64,000 nucleotides of DNA. Origin: Cystobasidiopsis lactophilus. Its lineage: Eukaryota > Basidiomycota > Agaricostilbomycetes > Agaricostilbales > Chionosphaeraceae. Under the pieces are notes generated by a model. The model did not search any database. It was not told the DNA's origin and was given only the letters and a program-made list of their open reading frames with translations. Both the position numbers and the translations under genes were made by a program. Location: the NCBI GenBank assembly GCA_001599975.1, contig BCIO01000001.1, positions 4,585,631 to 4,649,630 of the forward strand, given 5' to 3'. This document shows, one piece after another, positions 1 to 11,646 of this stretch. How positions within the stretch are numbered: the stretch's first letter is position 1; each line of letters opens with the position of its first letter.

Positions 1-922
1 CGGTCTCCCACTCTAGCAAGGAACCGGGTTTCTGTTCGGACAACCAGAAAGACTCCATCAACCTTCCGACAATAGGAAAGCTGATGAGGTAAAGGGCGAG
101 GACGAACCAATAGGTAAGTTCGCATCTCGTAGATGCCACCTTTCTCCTGTGGCGGCGCGGTCGCCCAGAAGGCGAACTCTTGGCCGATGTAGGACTCGCG
201 GTTGTACACCAGCGGCAGGACCTTGTCCGTCAACGCCCGGTATTCCTGTGGTCAACACCGTGAATCTGGCAGCTGAAAGTGTCAGCTAGGGAGGATCGGG
301 AAGACGCACGGCAATCTTGTGCATGAGCGGCCGGGTCTTGTCGTAGCCTGCGTACCCGTTTTCGTACTCTGTAATGTGAACTGCTCGCACGAATGGGATC
401 ATAGCATCAACAATATGCTACAGAGAGAAAGCCAGGGGCACGAACCGAAGGTGTCGAGGTCGCCAATGATGGTCTCCCAAGATCCCAGGTGCTTGACGTC
501 TAGCGTGGTGCTCTCGTGGATGGCCTTGTAGTATTCGCCGCTGTTCGATACCGAAAGACCCATGAGACCTCTGCAGTTGTCTAAAGCAAGAGCGGAGGAC
601 GAACATGACGGAGCGGTACTCGGCCAGCTTGCCGGGCATGACCTTGTGCTTGATGATTTGGTGCACGAACTGGCCGCGCGCGACGAGCTTGGAGTGCGAC
701 TGGTCGATCAAGGCGCCCTCCTTCTTGGCCTCTGCTGAGCCATGCAAGATGGACTGCGCGGGCCAGAGTGAGCCCTCAAGAACTGAAGGCAATGAATGAG
801 GGGAATGCGCTACGCACGCCGAGGATGCCTTGAGACGAGTCGAGCGAGCGGGCCGCGCTGGAGAAGGGCCGTGTACTAGTCGCAGCTGCTCGCGCTGCCG
901 TCCTCAGCCCGGCCGCGTTCAT
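1..922 (-). CDS. NIPSNAP-family mitochondrial protein, 3' end cut by window edge
   Basis: NIPSNAP proteins are small mitochondrial matrix proteins with ferredoxin-like folds, linked to mitochondrial quality control. The chosen start at 922 opens a classic presequence (MNAAGLRTAARAAATSTRPF, rich in Ala/Arg/Ser). Later exons give the family hallmarks in order: HKVMPGKLAEYR, GSWETIIGDLDTF, YENGYAGYDKTRP, EYRALTDKVLPL, then the second repeat YEMRTYL and KPGSLLEWE, where the gene leaves the window. At least four introns are needed. The first appears to be only about 30 nt (around 783-813), judged by the frame needed to enter the second exon. An in-frame ATG at 985 is a less likely start because the mitochondrial leader begins cleanly at 922. 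Family assignment is firm; exon edges are approximate. Confidence 0.85.
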
Positions 923-1478
923 CGTTGGCGCTGGCTGCTCCAATCCAACCCTCTTGACGCAACTCGCTGCAAGTGCGGAGGACATCCGCCGGACATCGTC
1001 AACTCCCGAAGGGCCGAGGCCTGCCTGCCTGCTTGCCTGCTCAGGTTGCTCTGCAGCGACGACCATTGCGTTGGGATGCTGCTCGCTGTCGGAGTGCGCT
1101 CGTAGATTGACTTGCCCGGCTGCTGCCCCTGCCCGAATGCGCTCACTTTGCCACCGTTTTAAGTCTCTAAGATTCTCCTTGGTTGCCCGCCGAGTCTTTC
1201 TCTCCTACATAATTCTGTAAGAAAAAGTGGCCTCGGCTGAAAGTTCTGATCTGCAAACGAGCATGTGGACGATGGCCAGATGCCATGCGCTCCTATGTCC
1301 TTCCGCTGATTGTCGCTCTTCGGAGTCGAAACGGCGAGCGAGGCGCTCCGAGCTCAGGCTCCTTGACCAAGCACAACCACTCCCTGCGCCACGACCTTCG
1401 TCTTGCTCGAGTTCGTTATAGCCAGCGATCTGCTTCGGCACTACTACGAATCGAGAGACTGTCTGTTCGGCGGGAAAA
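923..1478. promoter_or_regulatory. Divergent intergenic region between NIPSNAP and EBP genes
   Basis: This 556-bp gap separates two divergently read genes and must hold both promoters. Pyrimidine-rich tracts occur near 1160-1210. I saw no clear TATA box or convincing ORF; the short open frames on both strands have no family resemblance. Confidence 0.4.
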
Positions 1479-2763
1479 ATGACCTCGCACAATCAGGAGC
1501 CTCTTTTCAATGCGTCGTCGATTGGGGGTGCTTGGCCATTTCACTCAATTTTGTTTGATTCTGCTCACTGTGAATGTGAGCTACAGGCTTCGTCGGCGTG
1601 GCCACGCTCGTCTTTGTCGCGCATTTGCTGAGCAAGAAATTCCTGCCGCGGTCGTGTGTTTTCCCTCCCTTAGTATCGGGCCTACTCTCCACTTACTGCC
1701 AATGCCGAACGATGTAGTGAAGCATCAGCCAAGAACAACTTCATCGTGAGCAATTTTTCGGAACCCCCAGTTTGTCTCGCTCCATTCATTGTCCACGTCG
1801 TTGACGTTGCAGTTCATCTGGATGGCTTTCGACGCGTTGATCCACTTCACCTTCGAAGGGTCGGTTCTGTTATTCTCATGCGGTCACCGTGCTCAGCGTC
1901 CTCCACAGCTCCTTCATTTACATCAGCACATTTGGAAGAACAGCCGCCAGAGGTATCCCTCCTGTCTTCTTTCTTGCATACTTGCCATCTTTCTCATACT
2001 TAAGCAAATCAGAAAGCGGTGTGATCGCTGAGCTATGGAAGGAATACGGTATGTCCTTGCACTGTGTAATCACCAATTCGGCCTCAGATATCAACTTTCC
2101 TTCACCTTGACCAGGTACTGTATTCAATGCACTCAGCAACTCTACCAGACACTGAAAGCTCGCGCCGCAGGCAAGGCAGACACCCGCTTCGCTCACGCCG
2201 AGCCCACGGTCAGCTTGCTCGTCCTGCTCAGCGATTTCCAACTACAAGCCTGACCAAAAACTACCTGCCACTACAGGTAGTCAGCTTGGAGATATTGACC
2301 GTCTTCTTCTGTGGGCCGGTCTGCGTGCTCATCCTCTACTTGCTCTGCACGCGCCGAGAGCCGGCTCGCCACTTTTGGACCGTGGTGCTCTGCACGGCCG
2401 AGCTCTACGGCAACTGGATGCAATTTTGCCGTTCGTGTCTTTTTTCCCCAGGTGGGCATATCTGGAAGGCTGACTCCCAAGGTTGGTGGACTCAGCCGAG
2501 TGGCTGACGGGCTCGCCGAACTTGGCCACCGACAACCCCCAGTACTTCTGGATGTACTTGGTCATCATGAACGCCGTGTATGCTCGGGCATTTCCTTTCG
2601 ATGCTGGTGTACCCCCGCTGACCGCTGTGCGCATGAACGCAGCTGGCTCGTCGTCGATGTCTTTCTGCTTTGGGACAGCTACGGAGCCTTGTCGACCGCT
2701 CGCATATCACTTTCACCCTCTGCTGGTCCACAAGTCCCTCTGAAGACGCTCAAGACCAAGTAA
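1479..2763 (+). CDS. EBP-type 3-beta-hydroxysteroid delta8-delta7 isomerase
   Basis: Emopamil-binding-protein family enzyme, an ER membrane protein that shifts the sterol ring double bond from delta-8 to delta-7 in ergosterol synthesis. The ATG at 1479 starts MTSHNQEPLFNASSIGGAW. Exons then give a membrane segment (FVGVATLVFVAHLLSKKFL), the EBP block IWMAFDALIHFTFEG, SFIYISTFGRTA, ELWKEYG, the KADTRFAH region (compare GDSRY in animals), VVSLEILTVFFCGP, FWTVVLCTAELYGNWM, EWLTGSPNLATDNPQYFWMY, and LVVDVFLLWDSYGAL before TAA at 2763. Conserved His and Glu residues of the family are present (IHFTFEG, ELWKEYG). About seven short introns interrupt it, and some exon joins are uncertain. Many ascomycetes use the unrelated ERG2 for this step, so an EBP-type enzyme is informative about lineage. 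Confidence 0.85.
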
Positions 2764-3049
2764 GAGCCTCAAAAAGCTGGGGTTGGAAGAGTGGAATCAT
2801 GGGCCAAGGATCAAGGGAGCCTGACTTTGCCTCCTAATTGCCGAGTTCATCTGTCCGAGTCATTCCATAAAGCTGAACTTGCAGCTTGGCCAGCAGTTTT
2901 TGCCACTGAGGCGAGTGGACCGGCAGCGAGCCGGAAGCAGGCCTCGGCCTTCCAAGGCTACGTCACGCCCTCTCTGCGCAGATCTTGCCCTGAGCCAAAC
3001 TCGAAAAGCGGCGGTGTTGCCTTGAGCAGCGGCAACCAACTTCAGCTGA

Positions 3050-5789
3050 ATGGCCAACTTCCTAGCCTCGAGCAAGAGCCGGCTGAAGCACACGGGCATC
3101 ACCACTGCGTTCGCGGGCTCCGACTTGAAGCCTTTGGCCGAGCTCATTTCGTCGGAGAAGGCTTTGGTCAATGTGTATGGTGCTTGGCTTTAGTATTGCG
3201 ATACTAGACGTCTCAGAGCGCTCTACAGATCACTGAGGCTGTCGCAGGACACCAAGAAGGCGAGCGATGCGCTGCGGGAATGGTCCAAGACTGAAGGCGA
3301 TGATCTGGACGACGTCGCTGGGTTCGTCCACTTTGCTCCTCTGTCATTCAAACTGACTAACGCAAACGATGGGAACACAGCAAGATCAGCTTCCTGTTCG
3401 ACCAGCTGGCCAGAGCGCAGGCCAAGTACGTCGACCACGAATCCACTTTCCGGCTTCACTTCAAGACGCTGCGCACCCGGGAGGAGAACTTTGCGGCTCT
3501 GCGCAAGTCCAAGGACTCGCTGCAGTCGCGCATCGACTCGGCCGAGAAGACGCTGGCCAAGACGTCGGCGGAGCACAAGGACCGCGGGATGAGGGAGCAG
3601 AGGCTGTACGAGCTGCGGCAGGAGATGATCGGCATGGACAACTCGGTCATCAACGAGGAGGCCCGCCTGGGCGACTTCAAGCGGGACACGGCCAGGGAAG
3701 CGCTGGGCCTCAAGCTGGGCGCCATGCTGGAGCTGGCCGAGAAGCAGACCATCGTGGCGGAAATGGCCAAGTTGCTGGTCGCCGAGCTGCCCTCTGACAA
3801 GACGACGCCGGGCTACCCCAGAGTCAACTACAACGGTGCGTTACGATCTGCTTCATCATTTGCTACGGGCAGCAGCTGATCGTATGTTTGTGATCGAAAA
3901 TGCACAGGCTACTCGGCCACTGAAGAGGTCATGCAGGAGGCGACCAGATGCCTCAACTCTGTCATCTTCAACCCTACCTCTAACTCGCCCTCCACCCCTA
4001 CCCAAGCCAGGATGCACCGCGACTCGTCCGGGCCCCTTGACCTCTCCTACACCAACGAGCCGCTCCAGGTCCCGTATGGCAACGGCACCCCATTCAACGA
4101 GGAGCCCTCGTCCTTCGACCAGTCCACCGACCAGCTCGACTCCAAGCTTCAACCCGTCGGTCAATCCCAGACCTCATTGTGCGTTTGCTCTCACCTCTTC
4201 ATCTCACTTGAGATTAGACTCTGAAGGCGAAGCTACAGAGCGTACACAAACTTCACCGGCAACACTGACAATCGGTCCAGTCTGGCATACATGGATGAAA
4301 CGCCGGACTCGGAGCCAGCGCCAGTGACCATCGCCGCCAAGTCGCTGCGCAGGCGCTCAGAAGCCACTGCGTCGCCTTCCCTGTCCCAAGGTCCCACCTC
4401 TTCGGGAGCCACCGTGGCCACTTCCATTTCCACTCCACACCTTGGAGGGCCGCCACAAGCTTACTCTGCAGCCGATGGGTTGCCCAGACATGGCGTTCGG
4501 GGCGCGGACGAGATGCAGTACGACTTTGAAGAAGGCCGGCCCTACGCCAAGAACAACGCCGCCGTCTCCACCTCGCCTGTCTCCCCTGCAGTGGCGCGAG
4601 TGCCAATCCCAGATTTGCCAGTCCCGCCTTCGCACTTTCACACCTCGGAATCCGTGACCACCATCTCCAACCACTCCCACACCCCTACCCCTTCTGTCCC
4701 TCCTGCGCCGCAGCAAGAACCCTCAAGATCCTACTATGGTCCGTCAACGCCGAAAGAGCCCACCTCAGCCCCCCGAACGCCCGTCAATGTCCAAACAGAA
4801 ACCTTCCCAACTTCCCCATCCCTCTCCGGCCATGGCCCCACCTCTCCAATGGCCCCGCCCTACCAATCACACGAAGAAGCCGCCAAGCGACTGTCCATGT
4901 CTTTACCTCAAGCCCCTCCCAGGATCAACACCTCTGACATGATCTACACCCCTCCTTCTCCCCGGACCCAGCCGCCAGTGGCACCCCCTCGGCGCGGGCC
5001 CATCCGTCAAGACTCGGCTCTAGGGTCCAAGCACGGCTTTGATGACCCTGCTTACCGCGCCGACAAGGACCCCAACAACCTCTCGCAATCCACCCAGTTC
5101 CCCGGCGTCTCCCCCGTCGTCGCCTCGCCCACTTTCGGCGGCAACATGGGCCCACCATCTGGCTACTCCTACTCTCCAGCTTCAAGGGGCCCGGCAGTGC
5201 CGGCTTATCGGAGGAACAACACCTCGAGCCAATCGAGCTACAGCCAAGGCGGTAGTTGGGACACCAACAACTCCATCCCTTCGCCGGCCGCGCAAATTCG
5301 AGAGGCGTACTTGCAACAGCAACAGGCGTTGGCGTCGCAGAGGATGGAGCAGGAAGACCCACCACCCGCGTTCGACACGCCCCATGGCCCAACGGACGAG
5401 GCGGCCTTGGCCAAGACGCCGCCGCTGAGATTGAAGAGGGAGTCGCAAGATAACGGGTGTGTTCTAGACCTTACTTAACTCACGTTTCTTGCGCTCAAAC
5501 GGTGTGTATGTTCGGCACAGGCTACCAGCGGGAGCAGCGCCTGGCCTCGCACCCGGCTTCAGGATCACCAACCCTTCCCCGCCTCATGAGCAACCACCTA
5601 CTTCCAACAACTACTTGCCCGCACCAATACCGGCACCCGTCAACGGAGATCGCAACTCGCTAAAGTCCAGCACGGGAGCGGGGTCCAACCATTCTGGCTT
5701 TGGGGCCAATCGATATGTCACCAAGTAAGTGCTGGCTTATCTTCTCAAGGAATACTGGCTAAGGCGTGTTGATCAACAGGTTGGATTGA
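3050..5789 (+). CDS. PIL1-family eisosome component
   Basis: Eisosome core proteins of the PIL1/LSP1 class form BAR-domain half-tubes under furrows of the plasma membrane. The start at 3050 gives MANFLASSKSRLKHTG, followed by SDLKPLAELISSEKALVN. After an intron comes LRLSQDTKKASDALREWS with the acidic TEGDDLDD. The long helical exon (about 3382-3834) includes ISFLFDQLARAQAKYVDHES and INEEARLGDFKRDTAREALG, ending YPRVNYNG. The order and motifs match basidiomycete PIL1-domain proteins. The C-terminal half (about 4290-5720) is disordered, Pro/Ser/Thr-rich and probably phosphoregulated. Introns follow 3177, 3834, 4177, 5458 and 5723. The last uses GTAAGT and gives a TKLD end at 5789; read-through would stop three codons earlier. 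The region 2764-3049 is treated as upstream sequence. Confidence 0.85.
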
Positions 5790-6200
5790 GAGAATCCAAC
5801 ACTGTCGGTGGCTGGTGGCAAATTGGGCGCACTCTTCTCGTCCAACTTCCCCAGCGGAAACTTGTAATTCCCTTGTCCCTTTAGTCGCTCTCTCGCATGC
5901 TACATATCATGAATCCGACGCATATGCATTGCATTGGACCACATTTGAGATCTATGTCCGCGCCTCCCGCGCCTCCCCAAAAACAGGAGCATGAGCTTTT
6001 CGTCCTGATCATCCACAAGGAGGAAGCTATCAGGCGCCTGGCCTTGCACACAGCCTTATCCATGACCATGTTCAACTTTCTACGCAAGAAAACACGCTCG
6101 AAAGCTCAGTGGGCTTCTGGACCTGCCAGCCCCCAAGTTTGACCAATGGACTGACTCTGCCTGCCTTCTAAGTGCCGAGCCGCACCGGCCCAGCTTCAGC
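5790..6200. other. Intergenic, no gene seen
   Basis: Downstream of the PIL1-family gene. Short open frames exist on both strands but have no recognisable motifs and no splice pattern. It probably carries the terminator of the upstream gene and the promoter of the next. Confidence 0.4.
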
Positions 6201-7350
6201 ATGGAATGCGCAGAGCCTCAAACGCTAGAAGAGGCCCAGCAAGCCGTACAGGTTGTCTTGGCTTCCCTTCGAGCGACCGCCACCGCTTGCACCGTGCGAG
6301 TACAGTACGACGTTGACGGGAGTGCCATTTTCCCCAACATGTTTTTGGCGTCCGCATTCGTCAGTGTTCATGTCTGATCTTGGCTTCCCGCTTCCAAGCT
6401 GGTCAGCTGATCGGGCGCCCATCGTTTCGCACGCAGAACTTGCTATGCACCAATGTCAGCTACTGCTCTGTTACGGTGGAGCACTTCCGTTTCGTGTTCC
6501 GTCCCATTTTTGAAAGTAAGCGAGCTTGGTCGCTTGGTTCGTACGGATCCTGCTTGAGGCCCTGCTCGTAGAAATTCTTCGACTTTGCAGCCTGTGCTTC
6601 GACATGTGCTTCACGGATCTGGCGGCCAGCTATAAGGTGTCAGATTGGATATTCAGCTGCAACGACGCATTGGTTGCCGCGCGGCAGGAGCCAAAGAGGC
6701 CCGTTCCCCAGATCACCCCCTTGCCAGAGCTCCCAAAGCCCAGGACTTGGCCGTGGGTGCAGCAATTCTACCGACTGTCATACTGCTCTGATTCAAGTGT
6801 ACCAGTCGCAAGCGCGGGCGACGCCCTCCGTTGAACGCGATGATGCCTTATCCCGAGCTGTTGCCATCGGACGCCATCTCACAGCTCGAAGACAATCTTG
6901 ATCAACTGCGCTATTATCTTTGGGCCTGTCAAGGATCTATCTTTGTCACCGGGGAGGGCTGGGCGAGCGGAATCGGTCCCTGTGCTGCCCTGAGCAAGGC
7001 GTTTGTGCGTCCCTTCCCCTCCCTATCTGGAACAATGGGCGTTGATGGACTTTGAGCGGGCAGAGTGCCCTGAGTAGCACGTTGAGAAGGTTCCCGTTGA
7101 GCGAGGGTCCGTTTGCAGCAGCGAGCCCAGTCCTTCAAGGTTGGCTTGATGTCCGCATTTGCTTCAAAACAAGATTGAAGCTTCTACTCCCAGAGATATC
7201 GACGTTCTCCGAAACCCACTACCACGATGAGCCTTCGACTACAGCTGCTGTGGACCAGCTGCGCTGTGACCTCGAGGATCTTGACCGCCGCTTGCGCCAC
7301 CAGATCTACCCAACTTACTCCTCGCCCCCAGAGGGACCTTCACTGTGATC
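6201..7350 (+). CDS. Hypothetical protein, intron-rich, weakly supported
   Basis: I do not recognise this gene. A plausible start at 6201 gives MECAEPQTLEEAQQAVQ and then ACTVRVQYDVDGSAIFPN. A short intron beginning GTCAGTG joins it to a Cys-bearing exon containing LLCTNVSYCSVTVEHFRF. Further open segments include CFTDLAASYKVSDWIFSC (about 6600-6660), LPELPKPRTWPWVQQFYRL (about 6720-6780) and an exon ending near 7347. Intron boundaries (GTAAGC at about 6517, GTGCGT at 7001) fit the style of neighbouring genes, but no single frame is long. It could be a secreted Cys-containing orphan or a poorly conserved lineage gene. Both ends are uncertain. Confidence 0.35.
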
Positions 7351-8116
7351 TGGACGAATCAAGGTCTCGCCCCAGCAAATATCCTCGCGCCTCTCATTCC
7401 CGGTCCTTGTGAGCACCCAGCGCGGAGCTCAGACGTTTTGGCTTGGGGGCGATTTTCTATGTCACCGTGTGCGTAATGGCTGCCATAGTTCCTGATGACA
7501 TCTTTCTTTTTAGCCAACGCACCCAACAGGCCGGATTGGCGAGGCTTAATGCCCGCTGTGGTGGCAAATTTGTTCGGCTCTCTCTAGCACACCTCTTATG
7601 ATCCGTCTAGCGGGAAATGTAATTCTCTCCTCTTGCCCTCGTTCTCTAGCATTTCATCGTATCAATGTGCGTAGTGGTTCATTGAAATTGAAACCATAGT
7701 CTGCGCGAGTCCGACTCGAAGCGCCGAATCGATTTCGTCCCTGCTTGCCCATCTTCCCTTGCCCAAAGACTCTCGCCCCAAGAGGAAGGAGAGCCGTTGA
7801 AACCGCAGCAGAAGCCTTGATCTTCGCTTCCTCCGGCGTGAAAAATTGGCTCCACGATGTCCGACGGCGCCCACACAGTGTGCGGCTTGCTGCCTTCTGA
7901 CCTTTGCGTCTTTGGCCAAGCGCGTTGCCTTTGGTCACCTCTTCAATCGAAAAAGACAGGCGTAGCGACCTCCATGTCGCTGACTGAAGAGAACATTGAT
8001 GGACGCGTTTATTTGGTCCACCAAACAAGATGCTGTGCTGCACTGTGTGGCCCGAGCACTCTGCCGCATCTTCGCCTTGAATTTTGCTCCTTATTCCAAC
8101 CCGACCAACTCCCGAC
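7351..8116. other. Intergenic / unassigned stretch
   Basis: This is the promoter side of the glyoxal oxidase gene. A 154-codon open frame on the minus strand (7654-8118) covers most of it and would overlap the oxidase start codon by two bases. It has no recognisable motif and I treat it as probably fortuitous in this GC-rich sequence. Confidence 0.35.
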
Positions 8117-11100
8117 ATGCTCGCAGGGCTCCTCCTGCTCCTTGGCCTGGCGTGTGTGACCGCCGGGCGCCACCAAGGCCACCATCATCACCACCCGGCG
8201 CACCATGGCCTGGCCCGCCATCATGGAATGCGCCCTCTTCAGTTTGGCGCAAATGCAACCCCCGCTGAGGCTGCGCCCATCAAGCCAGGGCTCCACGCAG
8301 CGCGGCCCGCCGCCGTCGCCAAAAGCAGCCCGATGGCCTCGGGGAAAGCGAGCACCACCTCGCTCGCCAAAAGCGCTCTGGCCGCCGTCTCTAACGGCAC
8401 TGTCATTGGCGCAATCCCGCCTGGGCTGTACAACATCGCCGGCATCGCCACGGTCACCGCTTCCTCTGAAGTCAGCGGCTCGCCGGCCATCGCTGCTGTG
8501 GACGGCGTCAACGCTGGCTACCTCACCAGCGACAGCGACCCGGATCAAGACAAGGAGTGGAGCTCGGACGGCGAGACGAGGTACGCTTGGCTCAAGCTGA
8601 CCTGGAGCAAGGCCTACCAGGTGAGCCCCTTCCGCGCTGTCGCTCTCACGTTGCGCTGTCGATTGATCCCTACAACCGGTCAAGATCTCCGCTGTGTCGC
8701 TGGCTGATCGCCCAAACTTGGTGGACTGGTGCACTTCCTCCACCCTGACCTTTGACGACGGCTCCGTCGTCTCCTTGTCTGCCCTCACGAACGGCGGAGA
8801 CTACAAGAATTTCACCTTCGGCTCTCCAAAAACCACCAAGTCGCTCCTTTTTACTATCACCACCGTCTCCTTGGCCACAGAGAATAGTGGCCTCGCCGAG
8901 ATCAAAGTCTTCTCACCTCTCACCCCTGGCACTTGGACTCTGGAGCGAGGGCCATATTCAAAAGTCGGCGCCATGCAGCTCACCGTCGTGGGCCTCAACT
9001 CGATCCTGCTCCTTGACAAATGTCAGCCCGCTTGTCTGTGCTCAAGGTGGCTGGTGCTGACTAGTCACCAGCCGAGAACACCCCGAACACCGCCAACTCC
9101 TTTGCCAACAGTTCCTGGGTCGAGCACATCAATCTTGCGACGGGCCAACACCATCTGCTTCCAGTGCGAACCAACACGTGAGGCCTTTGCTCGTTCACTC
9201 AAGTGCGTTCCGATGCTGATAGACTCGACAGCTTTTGTGCAGGAGGTTCCTTTATCTCGAACGGATCGATGGTCAGCCTGTCGGGGAACGCACCCTACGG
9301 TTTTGGCGACGCGAGCGGCGTCACCTCGGCTCGCTTCTTCGACAACTGCGACGACGACAGCTGCACCTACAGAGAGTACGAGACAAGGGTCCGGCTTTCC
9401 TCGTCGTGAGTAGCTTTGTTCGCCTTCTCTCCTCCCCACTTCCTGCTTACTGGAGGGTTGTGGCAGTCGCTGGTACGTCGGTACATGTCGCTTGCAGGAC
9501 GGCTCCTTGATCGCCATGGGCGGCATGCACCAAAGTGGATTCACAAACCAAGCCAGCCTCGACAACCCAACCTACGAGTTCTTCCCGTCCAAGTCGTTGA
9601 ACAACGGCTTGCCCATCTACTCCCCTATGCTCCACGACGCGTTGAACTCCAATGTGAGCCTATTGTTGCATCATCCACAGCCCAGTGGCTGACGACCTCG
9701 CCTCTCAGCTCTTCCCCTTCATCGCTCTCTTGCCAAGCGGCAACTTGTTTGTGGCATCCAACAAAAAGGCCATGCTTTTCAACTGGCAGACCAACACCGA
9801 AACGCGTTTGCCCGACATCCCCAACACTCGCATCACCTACCCGTACACGGCAGCTACCACTTTATTGCCCTTGACAATTGCCAACAACTGGACGCCTGAG
9901 ATTCTGATCTGCGGGGGCTCCAACGCCGGCAACGACCCGGTAGACGCGCATGGGCTCAGCAGCCAAGACCCAGCAACGAAGATCTGCCTTCGCATGGTCC
10001 TCACGACAGCTGGCATTGCCGCTGGGTGGAAGCAAGACTCCCAAAAGCTTCCGGAAAACCGTGTGATGGGCCAGGCTCTTCTCCTCCCTACTGGCCAGTG
10101 AGTGCGCCACTTCTTGTCATGTTCTTCGCAGCTGACTCATGTCCTTAGGGTTGTTATTGTCAATGGTGCCCAGACTGGCTTCTCTGGTGAGTGAACTTTG
10201 GAACCTTCTCCAAGCGCCTCTGACTTTCAGCTCGCCAGGCTATGATGATCTGGCCGACGATGTGGGCTCTTCCAATGCCGACAACCCGGCTTTCAGGCCT
10301 GTTCTCTACAGCCCCACCAAAGCGCCCGGTTCTCGCATCTCGTTCGCCGACATGCCGACTTCGAACATTGGTGAGTTGCCCACCACATATTCCCTTTGAA
10401 GCCGCGCTCATTTGATAGCCCGGATGTATCATTCCTCGTGAGTTTCTGCGCACATTGCCTTGAAGCTACGCTCATTGGATGCTCCAGCGCCTCTCTGTTG
10501 CCGGCTGGCAACATTATCATTGCTGGTTCGAATCCGAACGACGTTTATCGCCCACCCGGACCTGGGTAAGAAGTTTTAAAACCGAAGCGTTCAGATCTCA
10601 CTGGGGCTCCTGCAGAGTGAAGTATGCCACTGAACTCCGGATGGAATTCCTGAATCCCGGCTACATGTCCCTGCAACGGCCCAACATCACCCTTGGATCG
10701 GCCAAGGTCGGCTATGGCTCCACTTTCCACTTGAAGACGCAGCTGCCCGCACGACTGCCATCCGCCAACGTCTCTGTCGTGTTGATGGATCTGGGCTACA
10801 GCACGCATTCTTTGAACGTCAATGTGCGACTGGTCCAGTTGGTCATTCAGAATGTGGCGGCAGACGGTACCATCACGGCCACGGGCCCGGTCAACGGCAG
10901 CATGTTTGCTCCAGGGTGAAACAGCTCGCAGTGCTACAGACTAAAGCTGACGGCTGGGTGAACGGCAGATACGGCTTCATCTACGTGGTCTGTCAAGTCG
11001 GAGCTGTGTCCATCCCGTCAGCTGGCATCAAAGTATTAATCGGCACGGGCGCCAATCCACCCTACGACGCAGCTGCTCATGCCAATATGCTGGCCAAATA

Positions 11101-11119
11101 CCCTGACGCCGACGACTGA
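8117..11119 (+). CDS. Secreted glyoxal oxidase (copper radical oxidase) with N-terminal discoidin-like domain
   Basis: Copper radical oxidases oxidise simple aldehydes to acids and release H2O2, usually outside the cell. The start at 8117 gives the signal peptide MLAGLLLLLGLACVTAG, then a His-rich stretch (HQGHHHHHPAHHG). Residues about 90-260 look like a galactose-binding/discoidin domain (ASSEVSGSPAIAAVDG, TRYAWLKLTWSKAYQ). The catalytic part follows: FCAGGSFISNGS carries the cofactor Cys, RWYVGTCRLQDGSLIAMGG the cross-linked Tyr, ARMYHSSASLLPAGN the Tyr-His copper ligand pair, and GYSTHSLNVN the second copper His; the C-terminal beta domain closes with the TGA at 11117-11119. All expected active-site residues are visible. 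About nine short introns interrupt it. The discoidin front end resembles that of galactose oxidase and may aid carbohydrate binding (inference). Confidence 0.9.
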
Positions 11120-11646
11120 TGTGGCCAACGTGGTTCTGCTTGGCCCAAGGGCGCCTTCACGGCCTGCTCGAGTCGGTTCGCATCTCTCAAGCGCATTTCA
11201 CGGACGCTTCCTCACTTCATCATCGGTTATTGCAATGTCGAAACGCGCATATTACTCCTTAATAACAACTACATTCGTTGACTTGTAGCCTTTGCCCCAA
11301 CAGCAGCGATGCGGAAGGGAAGCATCCGTTGGAAATTAATCTTTCCTTGTTTTCGGGCGCCTGTTTCTAAAGCTCAAGTGGGGGCGGGCGGCGGAAGCGG
11401 AACTTGGCGCTTTTCCATAGCAAGTCTCAGAAGCGGAAACTTTTATCACAAGCCGGTGGCAAAAATATTCTGGCACCCCAGCGCGGCGGTGGACAATCAG
11501 ACTCTGAGTCATGCAAGGATCTACAATCACGCGCCTGCGGCCAAAGATAGTGGCGCAACTTTTTCAGCTGAAATAAACGGTTTGTGGATTGCCTGGCTGG
11601 ATTAATTTCTTTCTTCGCTCCCACCCAAGTACCGAAGATCCTGAAG
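11120..11646. other. Intergenic region
   Basis: Between the glyoxal oxidase stop and the next ATG. It is AT-richer than the genes. A 98-codon frame (11309-11605) is open but shows no protein-like motif. It probably holds the oxidase terminator and the next promoter. Confidence 0.4.

Noticed and set aside
7654-8118. 154-codon minus-strand frame upstream of, and overlapping, the glyoxal oxidase start
   Set aside because: It has no domain or leader, overlaps the oxidase start codon on the other strand, and such frames are frequent at this base composition.
10521-10545. GGTTCGAATCC-like sequence as a tRNA T-loop
   Set aside because: It lies inside a glyoxal oxidase exon, and no matching acceptor or anticodon stem surrounds it.
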